Of a DNA stretch of 64,000 nucleotides, positions 12,509 to 22,711 are shown one piece after another. A model generated the notes under the pieces. It was not told where the DNA came from, did not search any database, and saw only the letters and a program-made list of their open reading frames with translations. Within the stretch, counting starts at the first letter, position 1; each line of letters opens with the position of its first letter. Position numbers and translations under genes: made by a program. The DNA is from Micractinium sp. NFX-FRZ (taxonomy: Eukaryota; Chlorophyta; Trebouxiophyceae; Chlorellales; Chlorellaceae): assembly GCA_029339195.1 (NCBI GenBank), contig JAPTJF010000227.1, positions 1 through 64,000 on the forward strand, read 5' to 3'.

Positions 12509-13462
12509 AAAAGGAGTGGGCACCTCGCTGAGGCGATGCATGTGGCACATGCATGCGCACAAGCACGACATGCATGCAGCCATGCATGCCCCGGGGGCTG
12601 CTCGCTCCAAACTGCCCTGTAAGTCCTTGGCTCCACTCGGCTACACCCTGCTGCTGCTGCCACTGCAATGCCTCAATATAGCTGCTGCCAGTCCATTCTG
12701 CCACAGCTGCCACATGCGGAGAAGCACCCACCCTCGACGCCGGGCGGGAGCTTGACGCCTGGTGCTGCCTGCGCTGCAGGCGCTGCTGCGGGTGCAGGCG
12801 CCGCAGGTGCGGCCGCGGCAGGGGCTGCTGGTGCCTGGGCAGGCGCCGGCGCAGCCTCGGCTGCCGGCTTGTCGGGTGCACTGTTGCCGTTGGGCGCTGC
12901 TGCGGGCGCAGCCGGCTTAGCGCTGGAACTGGCTGCCAGGCGGGCAGCCCACGACATGACACCGCCAGGCGCAACAGTCTCGGGGGACGGGGAAGGTGTC
13001 CCTGCGAGCAGCAAGAGCATCGCAGGGGGAGGCACGCAGGGTGAGGCGGGCCAGTGCGGCACACAGGCAACAGGCGGGCGCTGCCGCTGCCACTCTGGCA
13101 GCTGCCGCCCTGACGGATGCTAGGTTGCCCTTGATCGCTGCACGGGTTGCTTCACAAGGCTGCAGGCTGCCAGGGCTGACGATCAGGGAGGCCACGCCAC
13201 ATGCGACTTGCTTGCGCACCGTTTACGATAGGGTGGGACTCCGGCCCCTTGCCCTTGTTGAATGCGGCTGCCGGCCTGCAGGGTGGGCAGCCGAGAGGTG
13301 GTGTGAGACCGCCCGCCAGGCTGGCCGCCGCCATGCAGCGTCATGCAGCCCCTCCTCCGCTCACCCTCTGCCGGAGCCACGGCCCCCAGAGCCACGACCC
13401 CCACTGCCGCGCCCGATGGGCGGCTGCTGGGGGGCCGGGCCAGCCTCCTGACGGGCTGCCAT
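1441..13462 (-). CDS. EIF4G: eukaryotic translation initiation factor 4G (eIF4G)
   Basis: Scaffold of the cap-binding complex, joining eIF4E, eIF4A and eIF3 on mRNA in the cytosol. 26 exons: 13462-13365, 13275-13220, 13001-12732, 12465-11942, 11729-11382, 11109-10360, 10103-10005, 9734-9215, 8993-8919, 8442-8275, 7964-7714, 7455-7348, 7005-6802, 6559-6461, 6131-6008, 5585-5465, 5208-5151, 4926-4798, 4549-4418, 4156-4014, 3848-3708, 3266-3003, 2787-2652, 2345-2262, 2024-1923, 1662-1441. They join in phase to 1741 aa. Residues 1-432 are Gly/Gln/Ala-rich with a conserved SIKFGDIDP. Residues 433-888 hold KILRIEDPTTHQ and charged Ala/Lys/Glu repeats. The eIF4E-binding motif YxxxxL-phi is YDNTFLF at 900-906. 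LHKTEAAYKVG leads into MIF4G (about 1054-1425: NNSGKPAMTK, SRIEMLAGNE, GPKTIEEIHREE). An MA3 domain follows (about 1510-1606) and the protein ends in GLQAVLL. The start is the first in-frame ATG of a GR/GG-rich exon. The length favours eIF4G over the shorter plant eIFiso4G. Confidence 0.93.
2578..2631. repeat. (AC)n(TC)n microsatellite
   Basis: About 18 AC dinucleotides run directly into about 8 TC dinucleotides. It lies in the eIF4G intron between exons 23 and 24. Length polymorphism between strains would be expected. Confidence 0.95.
4720..4740. repeat. (AC)n microsatellite
   Basis: About nine AC dinucleotides in the eIF4G intron between exons 18 and 19. Confidence 0.9.
9471..9668 (-). repeat. 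15-bp coding repeat in eIF4G exon 8
   Basis: Read on the minus strand, this part of exon 8 encodes about twelve tandem pentapeptides of the type AAAKE or AAAKD, with a 15-base period built on gccaaggaggc. The peptide should form a long charged alanine helix, followed by an Ala-rich linker and an acidic EDGEVEDGEDGE-type stretch. On the plus strand the same DNA gives a spurious long LAAAAS frame. Confidence 0.85.
12087..12260 (-). repeat. two CAG runs encoding polyglutamine in eIF4G exon 4
   Basis: CTG runs at about 12087-12130 and 12235-12260 (plus strand) encode two Gln tracts of about 14 and 8 residues on the minus strand, in the disordered N-terminal third of eIF4G. Confidence 0.85.
12466..12503. 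repeat. (GGCA)n tract beside an eIF4G splice acceptor
   Basis: About eight GGCA units lie directly upstream, in transcript sense, of the exon 4 acceptor. On the minus strand they form a TGCC-rich polypyrimidine-like tract that may serve as the acceptor tract. Confidence 0.85.
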
Positions 13463-13834
13463 AGCCCCTCGCTCCCTCGCGGCTCCCTGTTCTGGCTTTG
13501 TCTCGCGGCTGGCTATGCAAATGATAGTCTGCTATCGGTGTTTGATGCTTGCCGAGCCTGCCGAGGTCGCCACATGCGGAACCGGCGGGAAAGCACGGGG
13601 ACAAGGATGGGTGCCACTGCCCGCTGGCAGGGCCACCCTCGCCCCGACCAGAGCACTCTCGCTGATCACCCTCCCGCCCGTCTTCCGGATTCATAACCAC
13701 CTGTTTTTTCCAGTCTTCCAGGCCAAAGGCCGCCCCAAAGGCCCCGCCCCCAGCCACCAACGCAACCAGGGGCGCTCCCTGCCTCCCGGCTGCCACCCGC
13801 CCCTCGCGGCTGCCCCGGAGCACCACAACTCACA
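13463..13834. promoter_or_regulatory. divergent promoter region, eIF4G / TERC
   Basis: Only 372 bases separate the eIF4G start codon (minus) from the TERC start codon (plus), so both 5' untranslated regions and both promoters must fit here unless there are non-coding first exons. The sequence is less GC-biased than the flanking exons near 13505-13550 and 13680-13715. No TATA box could be assigned with confidence. Confidence 0.55.
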
Positions 13835-16800
13835 ATGCAGCTGGCCCCACGGGCAGCGGGCGCCGGGCCCTTGGCAGCAACGGCGGCGCCGGCGGCAGCG
13901 CCGGTGGCAGGGCAGGCTCGGCTTGGCGCCGCACGTGGCGCGCAGCACGCAAACCTGGCAGCTCCCGCACACTGCCTGCAGCTACACAGCCATTGCACAG
14001 CGGCACAGCGCCATCCACTGCTGATGGCGGCAACCTGCGGCCAGCAGGTGTGGCGTCGGTGCGCCAGCGGGGCTGAAGGGGCGTGGGACGTACGGGGAGA
14101 GGGGGTGCACTGGTTCAGCTGCCCTTTGTGTGGCCATGCCTCTGCCTGTTTTCCTGTCTTGCCCAGCAGGCATGCCTTGCATCTCATGCGCTCCCCGCCC
14201 CTCCCACGCCTCCTGCAGCAGCAGCAGCCGACGCAGCGGCAGCGCTGCCGGCGCCGGCGGGCGCTGGTTGCGGCGCAGGCGCTCCCCAAGGGGGAGGAGG
14301 TGGAGAGGCGCAGCATGGACGAGGGGGTGGAGAGGCGCAGCATGGATGACGAGGCGGTGATGCTCAAGTCGCTGGATAGAGTGGAGGTGAGGCTGGATAG
14401 ACTGGAGGTGAGGGCGGGCCTGGGGGCATGACTTCGAGGGCAGCCCTGGGGCGGGGAGAACAGGGGGGCAGGTGGGCACGTGTGCCCGGGTCCCAAAGGG
14501 ACGGGCAGGGCTGGCAGGCAGCGTTTAGTTGCAGTGTGCGAAACGGGCATCTTGGTGTGAGTCTGTGATGCCAGAAGGGCCTGGGGTGGTGTACTCTGGT
14601 CTCCTGTGCGGCAGCCAGCAGTGCGGCGGAATTGGGTGCGGCAGCGGCAGCAGCAGCAGCAGCAGCAAGTGGCTACAGGCTGCTGGTAGAGGAGCGGCCC
14701 GGCTGAAAACATGCAGGAGCAGTGCCACGGCGGTAGGGAGACTGCCAGCCTGGCCGCACCACAGCAGCAGGGGAGCAGCAGGGCCAGTGCGGCAGCCTGT
14801 GTGGAGCCCGGCTGCTGCCGGCGTCCCCAGCTGCGCTGCTGCATTAAACCGCTGGTCACTGCTGCTCGCCCCTGCCTCCCCCCTCCCGCTGGCCCCCTCC
14901 TGCCGCACATGGCAGAGTCGCTGATGGCAAAGCGCCGCCTTCCGCCCCGCATTCCAACCACCCTGCCCTGCCGCGGCCCGCCCCTCACCCACCCTTCCTG
15001 CTCCTCCTCCCTCCACCCCTCTCCCCGCCCCCCTGCACCCAGGTGGCCGAGCCCCTGATTGAGACGCGTGCCGAGGGCGCTGCCTCCACCGTGATTGCGG
15101 CGCTGGCCTTTGGCGTGGGCGTGTGGGCGGTGCTGGGCGAGCAGAAGGGGGCCGAGTACTTTGCGGGCTACCTGCTGGAGCAGAGCCTGTCGGGTGAGAC
15201 GCACCCTCTGTGTGGGGGCTCTCTGTTTGGTGACTGGGTTTCAGGGTGGAACCCCTGTGCGGGGGCCGGGTTTCAGGGCTGACCATACTGGGGGCTGGGG
15301 TGGGGATTGATGTGGCACTGGACGCAGTTGTGCCTGGCTGATCGTTCATCCATTGGTACACCTCCGCGCTGTAACAACCTGTGTTGTCTGTATGCCGTGG
15401 CCCAACCACTTGAATGTGCTTCGCCCTATACCAACCCACTACTTTGGTCCCCCGTGCCCCCGCAGTGGACAACCTGTTTGTCTTCATCCTGGTGTTCAAC
15501 TACTTCAAGACACCCGTGGCCTACCAGAGCAAGGTGCTGACCTACGGCATCGCCACGGCAGCGGTGCTGCGCCTCGTGCTCATCGTGGCGGGCGTCGACA
15601 TTGGTGCGTAGGGCGGGGGGCGGGCTGGGTGCAAGCCGCGGGGCCTCGGCTGTCCCTGGGCTTGCAGCTCGGTGGTTGGGCCGTGACCTGGACAATGCAC
15701 TAACGACGTTTACTGTGGAGGGGGGCACCTGGTGCATCCTGCCATGCATGTGGTGTGCGGTTTTGCAAGCGCCCGCTGTGGGCGGGGCCAGCCAGCCAGC
15801 TGGCAGGTGCTGCTGCCTTCATGCCCTGCGCTCCCTCGCTGCCTCCCCTCCCGCCCGCCCCACTCCAACCTCACTGCCCCCCGTCCCGCCCCACCCGCCC
15901 TGCAGTGGAGCGCTTTGAGCCAGTGCTGCTCGTCTTTGCCGGCATCCTCATCCTCTCATCCGCCAAGCTGCTCTTGTGAGCGGGACGGGGGGGGCAGCGG
16001 GACAGCATGGGGCAGGCGGGGGCAGAGCGGGCGCAGGCAGCACGCTGAGCCGCGACCCATGCATGGCAGCACAGGCAGAGCTGGCTGGCGGGCGGGCGGG
16101 CGGTGCGCGTGGGCAACAGCCAACCGCCTTTACTGCCCCTGATGCCTGGTGTGCGTGTGTGTGTTGTGTGAGCGCTGTGTGCGCGTTTGCACGTGTCCAT
16201 GCCCCGCAGTGCGAACGCGGATGATGACGAGGACGAGGATCTGTCGGGCAACAAGATTGTGCAGTTCTGCAAGTCGCTCATGTCGTTCAGCGACACCTAC
16301 GACGGGGACAAGTTCTTCACCATGCAGGTGAGGGCGGGCTGCTCCTTGCCCTCTGCTGCCAGTTGCGTGCGTGCCGTTGTGAAGCAGGTGGAGGGGAAGG
16401 CGGGGGTGTGCGGGGAGGAGAGCCAGGGAGTGAGTGTGCGGGGCCGTTGGTGCACCTACCTTCGGGGCAGGGGAGGTGCAGGGGCCTGTGGGGGGAGGTG
16501 AGCGGCAACATTTGGAACGGGGCGGTGCACAGGCATGCTCACGCAGATGTGAGTCGTTGCGGACTAGAGGCCGCACCCTGTACTTCGGACCGCCCGCCCG
16601 CCCACCCGCCCGCTCTTCCCCTCACCCCCAGTGCGCCTGCTTCCCCCTGTGTGCGCAGAACGGCGTGCGCGTGGCCACCCCCCTGCTGCTGGTGCTGCTG
16701 GTGGTGGAGCTGTCGGACGTCGTGTTTGCAGTGGACTCAATACCCGCGGTGGGTGTGGCTGGTGTATGCGAGATGCTTTGTGTGGAGGGAAGCTGGGCGC

Positions 16801-17793
16801 GAGCGAGCGTGTGTTGTGCCCACCAGGATGCCGTGAACCGCCCTTCTGCTCCACAGCCCTGCTGCCAGCCACTGCACCGTGTCACCAGCGCACCCCTCTC
16901 TACACAACACTCGCCCCGACCTGTCCCAGGCTTTCACACTCTCTGCCCCCTCCCCGCCCTTCCCTTCTCGTCCTCTCCCTCCCCTCCCTGTGTCTGGCAT
17001 CGCTCCCTCCCCTCCCTGTCTGCGCCTGCCACCCTCCCACCGCTCGCCCCTTCTTGTGCTCCTCCCTGCCCCCCTCCCATTCTCATTCCTCCGCCTCTTG
17101 TTTCTCCCCCTTTGCCCTCCCCCCGGCCTCCTGGCAGGTGTTTGGCGTCACCCTGGACCCCTTCATCGTCTACTCCTCCAACCTCTTTGCCATCCTCAGC
17201 CTGCGGGGCCTCTACGGCTTTGTGGCCACTTTCATGAAGGAGCTGCGCTTCCTGGACAAAGCGGGTGGGCGCGGTCGCTGACCAACTACAGATGCTGCGT
17301 AGCGTGGGGGCATGGGTGTGGGCAGCGTTGTTGAAGGGGTGCGCCACACGAGCAGGTAGACATCAATGGTGTGAACCGACCCAGCAGGGTGTGAGGCTGA
17401 CTGTGTGGCTTGTGGGGCCATCGAACCCCTTGCGCACCCCCCCCCACACACACACATAATTCGCCTCAACCGAGCCCAGCCACCGCCCACTCTCCTCTCA
17501 GTCCCCCCCTCCCCATCAGCAGCGGCGCTGATAGTTGGCCCTGTGGGTGCCCACATCCTGCCACAGTACGCCCGCTGCCACGTGCCCACACTCCCTCGCA
17601 AGCCTTCCTCCCTTGTTCTGTTGCAGTGGCGCTGGTGCTTGGCTTTGTGGGCGCCAAGATCATTTCCGACTATGTGGGCTACCACGTGCCCACAGACGTC
17701 AGCCTGGGTGTGGTGGCCAGCATACTGGGCGCGGGGGTGGGGGCCTCCCTGCTGCTGCCGGCCCCAGCGGGGGAAGACGAGGCGGCGGAATGA
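13835..17793 (+). CDS. TERC: TerC-family thylakoid membrane protein (TERC)
   Basis: Plant TERC is needed for insertion of thylakoid membrane proteins and early chloroplast development; bacterial TerC relatives are metal-linked. Nine exons: 13835-14047, 14219-14386 (or -14407), 15043-15193, 15466-15603, 15906-15975, 16210-16327, 16659-16748, 17138-17264, 17627-17793. All phases agree, giving 413 aa. Residues 1 to about 100 are Ala/Arg-rich without acidic residues, as expected for a chloroplast transit peptide. The rest carries hydrophobic segments and family signatures: GYLLEQSLSVDNLFVFIL, an acidic DDDEDEDLS loop, YDGDKFFTMQNGVRVATPL, VELSDVVFAVDSIPAVFG, DPFIVYSSNLFAILSLRGLY and SDYVGYHVPTDVSLG. 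The conserved aspartates and glutamate of the DN and ELSD...AVDS motifs are present. A plus-strand TGTAA at 18288 is the nearest 3' signal seen. Identity is very secure; the transit peptide exon is less so. Confidence 0.93.
14300..14352 (+). repeat. 27-bp in-frame duplication in TERC exon 2
   Basis: A 20-base core, gtggagaggcgcagcatgga, occurs at 14300 and again at 14327. It encodes VERRSMD twice, spaced nine residues apart, in the stretch between the transit peptide and the first membrane segment. Confidence 0.9.
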
Positions 17794-18382
17794 GCAGCAG
17801 GCTCAGCTGGCGGGCCCCCCCAGGGCCTGGCTGCGCCAATTGACAGACTCACGTTAGGCCGCCCAGGCCGCCCCATGGGTTGCAGCCGCCTCGCCTGCCA
17901 GCCCTGTCTGGCCTTCTACCAGAAGCAGCACACACACATCGACTTGAACCTCTTTTTCAAATACAACCACAGCCGTGCCCAGCACCTCCCCCCAATTTTG
18001 CTCTTTCATGCTGCAGTCTCTTGATTGATGCCGCACATTCTTTCAGCCGCTGAACTTCCTTGCAAGTCGCCCCATTTGCGGGTGCCTCGACCTCCCTGCA
18101 ATTCAAACCATGTGCGACTGATTGCAGAGGGGAGGCAGCTTGGCAGGCTGTGAGGAGAGCGGCGTGAGGAGGGAGAGAAATGAATTGCAGACGAAGGACT
18201 CACGGAGTGTTAACGGGCTCGAGAGCGAGGGCATGCGAGCGCAGTGAGGAAAAGCAGTGCTCAGGTCACACAAATCAGGAGGAGTGGTGTAAGTGAGGGG
18301 GGGCATGATCAACAACAAAGCTGCTGCCCTTGCGCTGCAAAGTGCTGGTTCCACCTGCCCTGGCGGCTGCCGCAGCAAGCGC
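17794..18382. other. convergent 3' region, TERC / carboxypeptidase A
   Basis: No coding exon is seen. A plus-strand TGTAA at 18288-18292 is the only good candidate polyadenylation signal for TERC. If used, the TERC 3' end comes within about 80 bases of the opposing carboxypeptidase stop codon. I found no TTACA (minus-strand TGTAA) in this stretch. Confidence 0.5.
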
Positions 18383-21300
18383 TCAAAACGTCACGTCCAG
18401 CTGCACCCCCGTCCCGTTGCGTGGCACCACAATGGGGAACGACTTGATGCCCTTGCCCCCCGCCAGCGCCACGCGTGCAGTGTAGCGTCCGGGGGCCAGG
18501 GGCCGGTAGAAGTCGCCAAACCTCTTGGTGTTGCGCGTGACGGTGGTGCTGCCGCTGACTGCGGGGGGGGGCGGGAGGGGGGTGGGGACAGAGGGCAGGC
18601 AATGGTGGTATGTTGGATCACAGGTGGGAGCCGGCGCCAGAGCGCCTGGTGCTGCTCACATCGACTTGTTTGAAGCAGCCCTGCCAGGCACATGCAGCCC
18701 CCTTTCCTGACCTGTGATGGTGGCCGCCAGCGGGGCGCCTGTGCCGGCCTTCTTCACCGTGCCCCTCAGGCCCCCCAGGGTGGAGGTGAGGGAGTAGGCA
18801 AGCAGGGAGTCCCGGTTCTCGGCCCACAGGGTCCGCAGCGGCGCGTTGGCTGCAGCACAGCATGCCCAGGGGGAGGCGGGCGGGCACGGCGAGGCGGCGC
18901 TCGGAGGAGGTGCGCAAGCGGGCTGCCCCGGCGGGCAAGTCTCTTGAGCCACCTGCGAGTGCGCAATGCACCGTATCGCACACTCAAGTTATGCTGCCAC
19001 AATGCACCGCCTACCTTGGTCATCCCACAGCTCCAGCGTGACCTCAAAACACCCTGCCTTGACATAGTTCCAGTCCTGGCAATGTTGTGGGAGGCGGGGG
19101 AAAGGGGGCCGGGTGGGCGGCAAGAGTGGGACAGCGGGGACGGCCACGCACGAGGCTTTACCAAAAGCGATGCGCCGCCGGTCAGCTGGCAGCCCTAGCA
19201 CCCTCCCACACACCGCCTCTCACCTGCATGCCACCGGAGACGGCGTACCAGTCGGCCCCATTTGTGATGCCATCGGGGAACTCCTGCAGGCAGCGGCAGG
19301 TGCGCAGGAGAATGCGCGGCTCAAACCTATCTGGGTGCCGTGCCAACTCCTGCGTGCAGGCAGGCTGCCCGTCTGCGTATCTCAGCCCGTCTGCTGGGGC
19401 GCTCCGCACCAAGACCTGCCCTTGCACAATGCCCTCATGCCCTCATGTGAAGGGTGACAGGCTGGGAAGGCGCATGCCATTCACTGCCGCGCACACACCC
19501 TCTGGCACCCTGACCCCCCTGGGGCTCCCCCACCCACCTTGGATGCTCGCATGCGCGGGTTGAGCTGCGCGTACGTCTTGGCCAGGTGGATGAAGGCGTC
19601 GTCGTCCTGCGACGCGTTGTACACGTTCCTCCCCGACTTGGTGCCGTCAAAGGGGTAGTTGACCACCACTGTGCCCTGCACAAGCTTGGTGGACAATGGA
19701 TCGGCTCACAATGCAGAGCAGCGAGAGCACATTGGGCTGCAGGCCCCTGCATGTGAAGCGCGCATGGCAGTGCGCCGCACATGTGGCGGCCCAGCAGCTC
19801 AAGGCAACTCACGCGAGCCGAGCGCAGGGTCTTTGCTGCCCACGGGCCTAAGGGGCGGTATGCCCCCGATCACACCATACCAGGCAGGCAGGAAGGCGCT
19901 GTTGGTGGTGGTGGGCAGGCGGGGGTGCAGCACCGCAAGGCCTGCGCTACCCTGCTGTAGGCACCCTGGTCCCTCCACCCCTGCCTCACACCTCATGGAG
20001 GTTGGCTGAAGCCGTGAACTGCCTGCTGAGGGTCCATGCCATGACTGCTTTCGTCTCGGGCTGCTCCATGCCGGTGGGTGCCATGGATTGGTGGTTGATG
20101 GGGTCCGGGAAGTTGCGGTTCAGGTTGACGCCGTTGCTGCGGGGAATGGAGGGCAGGAAGAGGCTCAAGTGAGGAGGGGGGAGGTGCGCCGGCGCGGGCA
20201 TTGCGGATTGAGTTGACGCCGTTGGTTGGGAGGTGGGGAGATGGTGGGCGTGGAACAGTGCCAGCTAGAACAGATGGAGGCAGCTGGAACTAAGGCAGGG
20301 CAGGGCAGGGCAGGGCAGGGCAGGTAGGACGGCAGGCTGGCCATAGGGCAAGCTGGAAGGGGAGGCAGCCAAACGCCGCTCGTTTGCTGGGGTACTCCTC
20401 GTCCACCCCCCTGTCAATGAGGGGGGCCACCCCCGAGGTGCCTTGTGGATCAGCAGGAGCGGCCTGAGCTGAGGTGCTCCTATGCCATGCCTCTGCTGTC
20501 CTTCCCATCACCTGCATGCCCACACTCATGTCGACCCACTCGTCACAAAGCACGCCCACTCACGCGTTTCCGTAGGTGATGCCCGCAAAGCCATCTGGGT
20601 TCATGGTGGGCATGAGCCACATGTGCATGCCACCCACAATCCTCTTGGCACGCGGGTCGGTCTTGTGGTTGGCACACAGCCACTCGGCCAGCGCCAGCAG
20701 CAGCTGCCTGCGGGTGCGCAACAGGCAGGGGCGAGGGCCAGGAGGAGTGACTGCTCGGCAAGCATGGGTGCGCAACAATCGTGCGGGCAGGCAGCGCAGC
20801 GCATGCTCTATGTGCCCGCAGCACTGACATCTCTGCGCCCTCCCGCACCCTGCCCCCGACGCTGCACACCTGCCCCCCGCCTCCGTGCCGTGCATGTTGG
20901 CAATATACTTGAAGTTGGGCTCCGCTTCCGCCACTCCCGGCCGGTCCGATATTTCCAGCACATACAGCGGGAAGCGCTGCACGCTGCGCCCGATGAGGTG
21001 CAGCTTGGCAACAGAGGAGCAGCGCTGAGCAAACTCCTTCATGTGCTCCACCACCTCATCGTTGCTGAAGTAGCCGCTGAGCACCTGCGGGCAGGGCAAC
21101 CAGGGAACACAGGGGCTGTCGCCCAAGGCAGGAGAACTATGCCAGCAGGGGGCTGTGATGTTGGTGTGAGGATGGGAGGGTCAGATGCAGGCGGGGGTGC
21201 GCAGGAGCGGTGCAAGGGGCAGTAAGGCCACGCTGTCGGGAACGGGCGCAGGCCGGTTGGCACCACGAAGGGAGACTGCTCTCACATACAGAGCACAAAT

Positions 21301-21634
21301 CCACCAGGTGCACCTTGTCCAGCGGCGTGAGTGGCGCAGCATGCAGGTCCCTGGCCTCTGCTCCAGAGCCGCACAGCAGCAGCGCCGCCAAGAGAGCGGC
21401 GGCGCCAAGTGCGGCGGCAAGGTCCCTGCCTCCTGCATACGGCGGGCGAGCGGATCGCAGAGTCACGGGCCCTTGCAGTGAATGAGTGCGTCACGAGATG
21501 CTGAGCACAGCGGGGAGAAGGCACGCGGTGCCGCTCCGTGTAGTGCATAGCCTTCGCCGCGTTCAACCCGCCCTACGGAGCTGTGCATGCCCATCAGGCG
21601 CTTCCGGAGCTCGCACAGGCCGCTCACCTGCCAT
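18383..21634 (-). CDS. M14 zinc carboxypeptidase A (carboxypeptidase D/SOL1-like)
   Basis: Secretory-pathway metallocarboxypeptidase; relatives in this subfamily remove C-terminal Lys/Arg from processed peptides. Ten exons: 21634-21628, 21432-21314, 21084-20870, 20707-20564, 20136-19992, 19675-19538, 19283-19224, 19075-19015, 18849-18712, 18558-18383. All are in phase, giving 400 aa. Residues 1-29 form a signal peptide (MAGGRDLAAALGAAALLAAL...). Zinc ligands are H107 and E110 in NMHGTE and H209 in SANLHE. NLNRNFPD (166-173) is the substrate carboxylate-binding motif, and E291 in CFEVTLELW is the expected catalytic Glu. VVVNYPFDGT and DWNYVKAGC are also typical. A C-terminal transthyretin-like domain starts near LRGTVKKAGTG. 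The start uses a 7-base first exon (ATGGCAG before GTGAGC). An unspliced start at 21466 is possible but adds a less typical N-terminus. Paralogue of the gene at 25864-29297, but with one extra intron. Confidence 0.9.
20294..20324. repeat. (GGCAG)n tract
   Basis: Five or six GGCAG units in the carboxypeptidase A intron between exons 4 and 5. Confidence 0.9.
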
Positions 21635-22711
21635 CTGGGCCTGGGTGCCGGCACCAGGTGCGTGCGACGAACGCGGGGCGCCGCACAATCGTGTAAATGA
21701 ACGGCTGCCAATCAAGGAGTATCTTACAAATAAGAAGCGGGGTTTCGTAACGAACACGCTGCTCGTCCAGCCGTCTGAAATGCAGCGGCGGCGCTCCGCC
21801 ATGTGGCGGCACATGTGCGCACAGCGTGGAAGGCACAGGTCTGGATGGTGCAAGAGCTAAAGGGCTCTTACTTAATTAGCTCTGCATGAAGGAATTTCGA
21901 CAATGGTGCAGCTATTGCCTGCCCCGCCCTTGCGGCGCCAGAGTGGCTGGCTTTGTCGGGTGCGGACACCCTGCTGCCTGCAGGCAGGCACGTGCTCGCT
22001 TGTAAACCTGCATTTCCTGCTCGATCGTTGAGAGCGTGCATTGGGGTTCCGTTGCGAAGTGCGGCCTCGTGCATAGTGCTTGACGGGGTCGACCCTGCGG
22101 CTGCATGCCTGCCATCACAGGCGGGCGCGCATGCCGCCGCCCTCGGACGCATCAGGCCACGCTTTGCGCGCTGCGGTAAGAACCAATCGAAACATTTCGA
22201 CCTGAGGCCCCCACCTCGGCCACACGGGCCTCCCAGGATCCTTCCAACGCTTGTTAGGAGGCATGTGCACTGCATACCAAACCCTCGAGCGCTGCCGGCC
22301 CTGCCCTGCGCCGCCATTTCGAGGCGGTGCAGCGGGGGGACCCAAAGCCGGGGTGGCGGGTGCAGGTGAAGGTGATTGCATTCAAAGGCCATTAACCGGT
22401 CTTGCAAGCTCTGCCAGGCACAGGAGCAGCATGGGGTCACTGCGCTGCTTTGAGGGTGCCTGCCAAACTCCCGGGGCCCGGCTGCAGCAGCAGCAGCAGC
22501 ATGCGTGTGAACTTCGTGCGTCCGAGCTGCTTGCCGCGGACGCAGGCTGGATTTGACACGCCTGGTTCGGAAGTTCGCTCAGGGTGGCACAAGCAGGCGA
22601 CCGCTACCAGAGTCTGGGGTTGCTCGACTCGAACCTCGCTAGTCGACAGCGCAAGCGTTGGGCGGGTTGGCTGCTAGCGCAATCTTTGTGTGCAACGCCT
22701 GACACAACCTC
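21635..22711. promoter_or_regulatory. divergent intergenic region, carboxypeptidase A / M48 peptidase
   Basis: 1077 bases separate the two opposed start codons and should hold both promoters. The part from about 21690 to 21760 is visibly richer in A/T than the exons. The open frames present on both strands do not resemble known proteins. A CAG run at 22484-22500 is the only simple repeat. No discrete element can be assigned. Confidence 0.5.

Noticed and set aside
22484..22501. CAG run before the M48 gene as a possible coding exon
   Set aside because: A short trinucleotide repeat in the divergent promoter region. No frame through it connects to the M48 start in phase.
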